Below, in pieces: positions 6,625 through 11,390 of a DNA stretch of 11,390 nucleotides. The notes beneath the pieces are model-generated. The model had not been told where the DNA came from and searched no databases. It worked only from the letters and a program-made list of their open reading frames with translations. Both the position numbers and the translations under genes were made by a program. This stretch comes from Planctomycetota bacterium. Its GTDB lineage: Bacteria > Planctomycetota > Planctomycetia > Isosphaerales > Isosphaeraceae. Location of the stretch: assembly GCA_021778575.1 (NCBI GenBank), contig JAJYCH010000071.1, positions 1 through 11,390 of the forward strand, written 5' to 3'. Positions within the stretch are counted from its first letter, which is position 1. The number at the start of each line of letters is the position of its first letter.

Positions 6625-7149
6625 ATCCACCGCCTTGTAAAGCGTCTTCGACCTTCGAAAGCCGACCGAACGATAGAGCTGGACGGCTGCCGAGTTCTCG
6701 GCGGTCACTTCGAGATAGGCCCGTCGCAGACCGGCCTGGTAAAAACCTTCAAGGGCCTGCCGGACCAGCGCCTGGCCGAGCCCCATCCCCCGAAATTCGG
6801 GGACCACGCCCAGATTCTGGATCGCGCCGATCGGGCCGCGGTCCATCACTCCCTGGACGGTCCCGCAGTAACCGTCGGGGCTGGCGATCAACCAGGTCGA
6901 CACGGCCAGAAAACCCGGTTTCCGGCGGATCTCGCGCATCAGTCGCTGGCAACCGTTGCGCTCACCCAGACAGGGGAAAACGTGCGAGTCAATCTCGTCG
7001 CGAAAGCAACGAAACTTGACCTCGGCATGATGTTCGACGAGCGACTCGTCCCAGGCCACCCACCAGAACGGCGCGGCGAGATCGGGAGGAGGCAACGAGC
7101 CGTCCAGATCGATCTCCATCCGGAACCGCTTGTAATACGTGATCGCCAT
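6619..7149 (-). CDS. GNAT family N-acetyltransferase
   Basis: This 176-residue protein has a clear C-terminal GNAT domain. The acetyl-CoA pyrophosphate loop is VPEFRGMGLG (116-125, the R/QxxGxG motif), preceded by the strand AIQNLGV and followed by LEVTAENSAAVQLYRSVGF (146-164), the usual motif B with its aromatic LY and GF. The first 75 residues form a long extension with several distinctive features: YYKRFRMEIDL at the start, WVAWDESLVEHHA, EIDSHVFPCLG and GC-RLM-EI. I recall this pattern as a recurrent planctomycete GNAT with no known substrate, but could not verify it. The substrate is therefore unassigned: small molecule or protein N-acetylation are both possible. The ATG at 7149 keeps the conserved-looking KRFRMEIDL; a second ATG at 7119 is possible, and neither has a strong ribosome site. 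A weak hairpin ends the gene, and the glycosyltransferase begins 69 bases on. Confidence 0.88.
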   Translation of the reverse strand: MAITYYKRFRMEIDLDGSLPPPDLAAPFWWVAWDESLVEHHAEVKFRCFRDEIDSHVFPCLGERNGCQRLMREIRRKPGFLAVSTWLIASPDGYCGTVQGVMDRGPIGAIQNLGVVPEFRGMGLGQALVRQALEGFYQAGLRRAYLEVTAENSAAVQLYRSVGFRRSKTLYKAVDG

Positions 7150-7196
7150 CGCGAGTCAACGGTCCGAATCCAGCGATCTCAACTCAATTTGACTCT

Positions 7197-7814
7197 TTAT
7201 CTTAGGCAAATCGGGGATATTGGGTCAATGAGAGCCTTGGTCGTTTCTTCAAGAAGGTCGCAAGACGCGGTTCGGGCTTCCGGACTGACCGTCGAAAATG
7301 GAAGCTTTCCGACCCTCCAGCCTCCGACCAGGGCGAGAAGCAGTTCCGGCAAGAGAAAGAAGACCACGGCGTGCGTCAATTCGATCCCGTCAAAAACCCA
7401 TTCGGGCGGCTGTCTCGCGATAATCGCGTCGAAGACCGGCTGGAATGGCGATGCGGTGATCAGCAAGAACCTTTGAACCGCCGCCGGAGAAAGTGCGCTC
7501 AAGGACATGAAAAGAAGGATCGCCAGCCAACCGAAGACTTCAAAACCAATCCAGAACCGGGAAATGGTGTTCGTCCGAGAAATCCGGATCAGTTGGAGAA
7601 TCGCCGCGATCACGAGAATACTGGACATCGGCAAGACGCCGAGAGCCAGGGTCGCGAAGGGAAGCGCGTGGGTGCTGTCGATCGGGACGAGATAGCCATA
7701 GTTCGACGACATCGAATCCGGGCCACGGAAGAGCGCACGAAGTACGGCGAGATCCAGGGCGATCACGGCGACGATCGCAACCAGCCCGACGATCGGGATT
7801 CGAAGTCGCTGCAC
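7197..7814 (-). CDS. Four-helix membrane protein of unknown function
   Basis: I do not recognise a functional family. From the GTG at 7814 the protein has 205 residues, with four hydrophobic stretches at about 7-27, 52-78, 87-108 and 142-165 and a soluble tail of about 40 residues containing two cysteines (in SCDLL and PICLR). No catalytic motif is visible. The N-terminus (RLRIPIVGLVAIVAVIALDL) resembles a first helix I have seen on many short planctomycete hypothetical proteins. The start is moved from the in-frame ATG at 7850 because GGAGG (7820-7824) sits five bases before the GTG. The ATG at 7850 has its nearest AGGAG about 20 bases away, and the extra 12 residues (Ser-rich) look like leader. 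It lies 118 bases downstream of the histidine kinase on the same strand and could be transcribed with it. Confidence 0.65.
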   Translation of the reverse strand: MQRLRIPIVGLVAIVAVIALDLAVLRALFRGPDSMSSNYGYLVPIDSTHALPFATLALGVLPMSSILVIAAILQLIRISRTNTISRFWIGFEVFGWLAILLFMSLSALSPAAVQRFLLITASPFQPVFDAIIARQPPEWVFDGIELTHAVVFFLLPELLLALVGGWRVGKLPFSTVSPEARTASCDLLEETTKALIDPISPICLR

Positions 7815-7819
7815 AACAA

Positions 7820-7824
7820 CCTCC
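7820..7824 (-). promoter_or_regulatory. Ribosome binding site deciding a GTG start
   Basis: GGAGG on the minus strand lies five bases before the GTG at 7814, pointing to that codon rather than the ATG at 7850 as the start of the four-helix membrane protein. Confidence 0.6.
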
Positions 7825-7932
7825 GTGCTCGAGGAGCCTCCTGAATCCATGTCGCCAACTTGACCACGATCTCCTGGAAGTTCAAGCCCAAATCATTCGT
7901 GGACAGGTCGAATTCAAGAATCGTCTCGCGGC

Positions 7933-9642
7933 TCAACCCTGGGTCGGCATGCTCGGGGACGAGTCTTTCATCGGATCAAACTTGCGCATCGGGAGTTCGA
8001 CGGTGAAGGTCGAACCCTTGCCGACCTCGGACGCGATCTGGATCGTCCCGCCGTGCTCCCGGATGATCTTTTGCGAGACCGGCAACCCTAGCCCTGTCCC
8101 TCGCGAGCCTTTGGTCGACTCGAACACCTCGAAGATCTTGGCGACTTCACCGGGAGGGATGCCCGTCCCGTTGTCGATCACGATCACCCGAGCGATCTGG
8201 GTTTCTTCGTCCCAGGTGGTCGCGACGGTCACGGTCCCGCGTTCGATGTCCTCGGAGGCATCGATCGCGTTGGTCACGATGTTGAGAATGGCGCGCTGGA
8301 TTCCGTCCGGATCAATCTGAACGGCGGGGATCTCCGGGCCGGGATTCCAGACCAGGGTGACTCCCAGCTCGGCGGCTCGCGACTGCATCAGCTCGATCAC
8401 GTCATGGACCGTCTCGTTCAGGTCGGCCGACTCGAGCGCGGGCTCTCGGTCTTTTGAGAACGAGAGCATGTCCATGACGAGGTTGTAAATCTTGGCCTGG
8501 TTTTTCTCGACGATCCCCCAGCCCCGACGGACGATCGCGTCGTCCTTGTCGTTCAGGCCCATGTCGATCAGGTAGCTGCCGCCCCGAATTCCTTGCAGGA
8601 TGTTCTTGATATGGTGCGACAGCGTCGCGATCGTCTGACCGACCGCCGCGAGCCGCTCGGCCTGGATCTTCGCCTCGTAGAGCGTGGTGTTCTCGATCGC
8701 CAGCCCAGCCTGGTGGCCAATGGCGACCATCAACATCAGATGATCCTTGGTCAAGCGGTGCTTGGCTCCGTCTTTCAAGCTGGCGAACGAGATTCCAATC
8801 TCGGGCACGGCCCGAACATCGGCGTAGAGCTCGCCCAGGGTCGTATGACGCCCCTGGACCGGGACGCAGACGGCCTCGCGAATCCCCAGGTTGACGATCG
8901 AATGGGCCGGACCAAATCGGGCGTCGGCCGGGGCGTCGGTGGTGATCACCCCTTCCCCCTTGCCCAGAACATGGTCGATGATCGTCCGCGAGATCGACAT
9001 CCGCTCGTCCTCGCCGGCCGAGCCTCGCCAGCGGACCGCTTTCGGCTCCAGTTCTCCGTCGGGGCCTTTCAGGAGGATCGCCCCCCGGTCGGCTCCGATC
9101 GACTCGAAGACAAGCTGGAGAATCTGCGGCAGAAGGGTGTCGATATCGACGACGTGGCTGATGGCCTGGGTTGCCTTGTACATCACCGAAAGGTTCATGA
9201 GCCGGTCTTTCAGCCAGTCGCCGACATTGCCGGGAGACTGGAGAATCCGCGAGCCTTCTCCGACGGGGATACTCCGGAGGATCGCCGATCGGTCGTCCGG
9301 ACTGGCCCGACCGAGCATGTCGACGCGGGCGGTCAGCTCCTTTCCGGCCTCGGTCACTGAATCCTGAAAGAGCAGAATCGTCTGGCCGACCCTGATCTGG
9401 TCTCCCGAGCGCAGCAACGCCTGTTCGATCGGCTGGTCGTTCAAAAAAGTGCCGTTGGCCGAACTCAGATCGACGACCTGGAACGCGTCGTCGGCCTGGC
9501 GAACCTCGGCATGTCGGCGCGAGACCTCGGTGTCATGCAGTCGGATCGAGTTCGTGTTGTCACGCCCCAAGCCGACCTGCCTGGCCTTCAGCTCGAACCG
9601 CTTGCCTTGATCGGCACCCTTGATAATGAACAACGAGGCCAC
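7933..9642 (-). CDS. Soluble FHA-GAF sensor histidine kinase
   Basis: This 569-residue cytoplasmic kinase has no membrane helix. Domains in order are an FHA domain (about 1-95), with GRD at 26-28, SRRHAE at 41-46 and NGT at 64-66, the residues that bind phosphothreonine; a linker of about 55; a GAF domain (about 150-320) containing GADRGAILL and REAVCVPV; then HisKA and HATPase. The H-box is HHIKNIL, with H343 as likely phosphate acceptor and H344 where most kinases have Glu or Asp. The ATP-binding site is complete: N-box NIVTNAIDA (454-462), G1 DNGTGIP (490-496), F-box, and G2 GTGLGL (515-520). It should read phosphorylated partners through FHA and a small molecule or redox state through GAF. 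No response regulator or Ser/Thr kinase gene is in the window. The start is GTG at 9642, with GGGGG seven bases upstream; an earlier in-frame GTG at 9684 adds 14 low-complexity residues before the first FHA strand. Confidence 0.92.
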   Translation of the reverse strand: MASLFIIKGADQGKRFELKARQVGLGRDNTNSIRLHDTEVSRRHAEVRQADDAFQVVDLSSANGTFLNDQPIEQALLRSGDQIRVGQTILLFQDSVTEAGKELTARVDMLGRASPDDRSAILRSIPVGEGSRILQSPGNVGDWLKDRLMNLSVMYKATQAISHVVDIDTLLPQILQLVFESIGADRGAILLKGPDGELEPKAVRWRGSAGEDERMSISRTIIDHVLGKGEGVITTDAPADARFGPAHSIVNLGIREAVCVPVQGRHTTLGELYADVRAVPEIGISFASLKDGAKHRLTKDHLMLMVAIGHQAGLAIENTTLYEAKIQAERLAAVGQTIATLSHHIKNILQGIRGGSYLIDMGLNDKDDAIVRRGWGIVEKNQAKIYNLVMDMLSFSKDREPALESADLNETVHDVIELMQSRAAELGVTLVWNPGPEIPAVQIDPDGIQRAILNIVTNAIDASEDIERGTVTVATTWDEETQIARVIVIDNGTGIPPGEVAKIFEVFESTKGSRGTGLGLPVSQKIIREHGGTIQIASEVGKGSTFTVELPMRKFDPMKDSSPSMPTQG

Positions 9643-9649
9643 GAAATTG

Positions 9650-9654
9650 CCCCC
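9650..9654 (-). promoter_or_regulatory. Ribosome binding site deciding the kinase GTG start
   Basis: GGGGG on the minus strand lies seven bases before the GTG at 9642, from which the protein begins directly with the first FHA strand. The longer option at 9684 has no comparable site. Confidence 0.45.
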
Positions 9655-9752
9655 AGATGCACTCCGTCGAGCGCCCCTCGACACCCATCCGTCTCGGATT
9701 CTTGAAGAGGCCGAAACCTGGCTCCCTTTTTACCGAAGGAACCGTTCCGGGC

Positions 9753-10865
9753 TCAAGCCTGGGGAGTGAACAGGATCACCTCGACACGCCTGGGAGGCGA
9801 ATCCGTCGGATTCCCAGACCCCCGAGGAACCTGACTGCCGAACCCAATCGAAGCCACTTTACGCGACGAGAACCAGCCGGTCGACTCGATCCCATGCTTG
9901 GCGACCAGATACTTCCGGACGGCGTCGGCCTGCTCCTGCGTGAGAATCTGGGCAAGTTCGGTATCACGCGCATCATCGGTAAACGCGGCAATCACGACCT
10001 CCGACTTCGGGCGCTTCGTCCGGGCGAACCACGATCCCACGTCGTCGAGTTGCTTTCGACCCGGTGCGGTGAGGACGGACCGCCCCGGCTCGAACAAGTC
10101 GTCGGCGGCCAGAACGCGGCTATCACGCTCCGAACCAGGCTTGAAGAGAACCCGTTCGCGGTCGTAAAACCCTTTGTCATCGAAGTATCGGGAAAGTGGC
10201 CAGGTTCGCTTGAGCGCAGCGAGGTTCTGATCGAGGTCGTCGATCGCCTTTGAACCATGGACGCTGAGCGAGACGATCCGCTGGTAGGCTTCGTCGTCCC
10301 GGACGAATTTACCCAGACTCCCCTTCCCTTCACGGATCGAGCCGGCGATCGCGTTGATCTCGCCGAGACCTTTCTCGGCCGCCTCGGCCACGGCGTCGAC
10401 CCGTTTCAGGGAGGTCGCCGCTTGTTTCATCAAGTCGGCCAGTTCGATGGGGGACTCGACCGTGATGGAACCGCGATCGGCGACGACCGGCGCGTCGGGC
10501 TTACCGGGAACAATCTCGACAACCTTGGCTCCCACCAGACTTTGCGGAACAATCCGCGCCGTGGCGTCGGTCCGGACCAGCGGATGAAGTCGCTCATCGA
10601 TCCGGAACCAGAGGATCACGGGACCGCCGGGAATTCGTGGCGGCTCAATCGACTCGACGACGCCCGCGGCGATTCCCTGGACGCGGACCTTCGCTCCCAC
10701 CTCGACACCGGCGACCGACGAAAAACCCGCCTGAACCCGAAACGTCGGCTGCCAGGCCCACTTCCGGCTGGAGACCTGAACGAAGCCATATCCGGCGATC
10801 ACCAGGATCAGCAAAACGAACCCAGCATTCGCCAGGGCTCGCCATCGAGAAAGGTCGCGTCGCAT
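9753..10865 (-). CDS. MlaD/MCE-domain envelope protein with C-terminal OmpA-like domain
   Basis: This 370-residue protein is anchored by one N-terminal helix (about 13-31). An MCE/MlaD domain follows (about 40-125: FRVQAGFSSVAGVEVGAKVRVQG, ending LVGAKVVEIVPG). MCE proteins form hexameric rings that carry phospholipids between the inner and outer membranes. A helical linker (about 138-225) contains the GKGSLGKFVRDD segment common in MCE tails. The final part (about 251-368) looks like an OmpA-type peptidoglycan-binding domain: DLFEPGRSVLTAPGRKQLD, VVIAAFTDDA, LTQEQADAVRKYL, ASIGFGSQVP, PRRVEVILF. The conserved aspartate is present (D297 or D298), but the arginine expected in the LSxxRA-like motif is Gln312. 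Such a fusion could tether a lipid-transfer ring to the wall. No MlaE permease or MlaF ATPase gene is visible; only DUF4112 lies upstream, 133 bases away. The ATG start is preceded by a purine-rich run (GGGCGGGAAG). Confidence 0.87.
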   Translation of the reverse strand: MRRDLSRWRALANAGFVLLILVIAGYGFVQVSSRKWAWQPTFRVQAGFSSVAGVEVGAKVRVQGIAAGVVESIEPPRIPGGPVILWFRIDERLHPLVRTDATARIVPQSLVGAKVVEIVPGKPDAPVVADRGSITVESPIELADLMKQAATSLKRVDAVAEAAEKGLGEINAIAGSIREGKGSLGKFVRDDEAYQRIVSLSVHGSKAIDDLDQNLAALKRTWPLSRYFDDKGFYDRERVLFKPGSERDSRVLAADDLFEPGRSVLTAPGRKQLDDVGSWFARTKRPKSEVVIAAFTDDARDTELAQILTQEQADAVRKYLVAKHGIESTGWFSSRKVASIGFGSQVPRGSGNPTDSPPRRVEVILFTPQA

Positions 10866-10933
10866 GGCTTCCCGCCCTTTCCGTCAAACCGGTCGAAATT
10901 TTCAGGACCGACGTGAGAACCAGGAGCGTCTCC

Positions 10934-10939
10934 ACTATA
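10934..10939 (-). promoter_or_regulatory. Possible -10 box for the MlaD-OmpA gene
   Basis: TATAGT on the minus strand lies in the 133-base gap between DUF4112 and the MlaD-like gene and would give a leader of about 60 bases. I find no matching -35 box at the right distance, so this is only a candidate. The rest of the gap (10866-10998) holds nothing I can name. Confidence 0.22.
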
Positions 10940-10998
10940 CATGGATTCGTCGCCCGTCGTCGAGAATTGACTGATCCGGCGATCCAAACTCGGAAATC

Positions 10999-11390
10999 CT
11001 AACGCGAAAAGGCTTTCCAGACGATCGCCGCGAGCGCGACCAGGCCCATGAACATCAGGAGGAGCGCCGAGACCAGGATCACGCCAATCCCGATCAGATA
11101 CCAGGCCGAGGGGGCGGCCGGGACCGGGTGTCCTTCGCTTTGCAGTTTACGGACCTCGCCCAGAAGCTTCAAGTTACGCGTGTTGGCCTTGAATCCGGCG
11201 TCGAATACGTCGCCCACGAACGGGATTGTTCCCACGGCGAGATCGATCAGGACGTTCGCGGCCATCCGGGCGGCCACGACCTTGGGCACGCGGTAATGGT
11301 TGAGAGCCGTCAGGACCAGACCGGTCTGAACCAGTCCACAGAGAAAGTCGCCGCCGCCCGGTAAGAGACCGAGAACGGCGTAGATCGGAA
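10999..11390 (-). CDS. DUF4112 domain membrane protein (5' end outside window)
   Basis: The minus-strand frame is open from the window edge (codons from 11388) to the TAG at 10999, giving 129 residues without the N-terminus. The visible sequence matches DUF4112 (PF13430): GLLPGGGDF near the edge, then ARMAANVLIDLAVGTIPFVGDVFDAG and KANTRNLKLL, the most conserved stretches of that family. After a short linker (SEGHPVPAAPSA) a strongly hydrophobic helix of about 27 residues ends the protein (WYLIGIGVILVSALLLMF and on), followed by WKAFSR. DUF4112 proteins are small membrane proteins of unknown function. A GTG at 11289 would begin a 96-residue product, but the conserved domain clearly continues upstream of it, so that is not the real start. 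It lies 133 bases upstream of the MlaD-like gene on the same strand. Confidence 0.88.
   Translation of the reverse strand, partial: PIYAVLGLLPGGGDFLCGLVQTGLVLTALNHYRVPKVVAARMAANVLIDLAVGTIPFVGDVFDAGFKANTRNLKLLGEVRKLQSEGHPVPAAPSAWYLIGIGVILVSALLLMFMGLVALAAIVWKAFSR

Noticed and set aside
6607..7476. A 289-codon + strand open frame across the GNAT gene and the end of the four-helix membrane protein
   Set aside because: It is antisense to a clear GNAT, crosses two genes and a gap, and shows no domain or ribosome site.
9738..9748. GGAACCGTTCC palindrome between the MlaD-like gene and the kinase
   Set aside because: The stem is too short with a one-to-three-base loop, and no T run follows on the minus strand, so I do not call it a terminator or operator.
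11289..11289. GTG as a start for a 96-residue protein
   Set aside because: The conserved DUF4112 sequence continues in frame upstream to the window edge, so this is an internal codon.

Overview
The window reads as an ordinary chromosomal stretch of a GC-rich planctomycete, probably of the Isosphaeraceae type. This is inferred from gene style, not from a marker gene. The clues are a Uma2-type nuclease, tandem M16 peptidases, a GNAT of a kind I associate with planctomycetes, a MlaD protein with an OmpA-like tail, a membrane protein with a typical planctomycete N-terminus, and a REP-like GGTAGGGTCCGC inverted repeat. Genes are densely packed and no gene-free stretch exceeds 300 bases. There are no RNA genes, CRISPR arrays or insertion sequences that I can see.

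Left third (1-3311, + strand): the tail of one M16-family protein is followed by a complete M16 zinc peptidase with an intact HxxEH site and a TTG start. Next come a REP-like paired hairpin element (1658-1762), a Uma2 family endonuclease, and, 22 bases later, a BtuF-like substrate-binding-fold protein that lacks a signal peptide.

Middle (3344-7149, - strand, read right to left): a GNAT acetyltransferase, a GT-C type membrane glycosyltransferase, moaC (molybdenum cofactor step 1) and a trans-polyprenyl diphosphate synthase (quinone or lipid-carrier side chains). A weak terminator-like hairpin lies between GNAT and the glycosyltransferase. A perfect TATAAT lies just before moaC, so moaC and the prenyl synthase may form their own two-gene transcript. 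The + strand genes converge on this block at about 3312-3343.

Right third (7197-11390, - strand): a DUF4112 membrane protein (cut by the window end), then a MlaD/MCE envelope lipid-transport protein fused to an OmpA-like domain. These are followed by a soluble FHA-GAF-histidine kinase with no adjacent response regulator, and a four-helix membrane protein of unknown function. Envelope lipid handling and signalling are the common thread, but operon membership is inferred only from strand and spacing.

I corrected several starts: the kinase (GTG at 9642), the small membrane protein (GTG at 7814), moaC (ATG at 4875) and the prenyl synthase (ATG at 4351). I see no clear new multi-gene system. The points most worth checking are the MlaD-OmpA fusion missing its usual arginine, the kinase H-box reading HHIKN, the REP-like element, and the signal-less BtuF-like protein.
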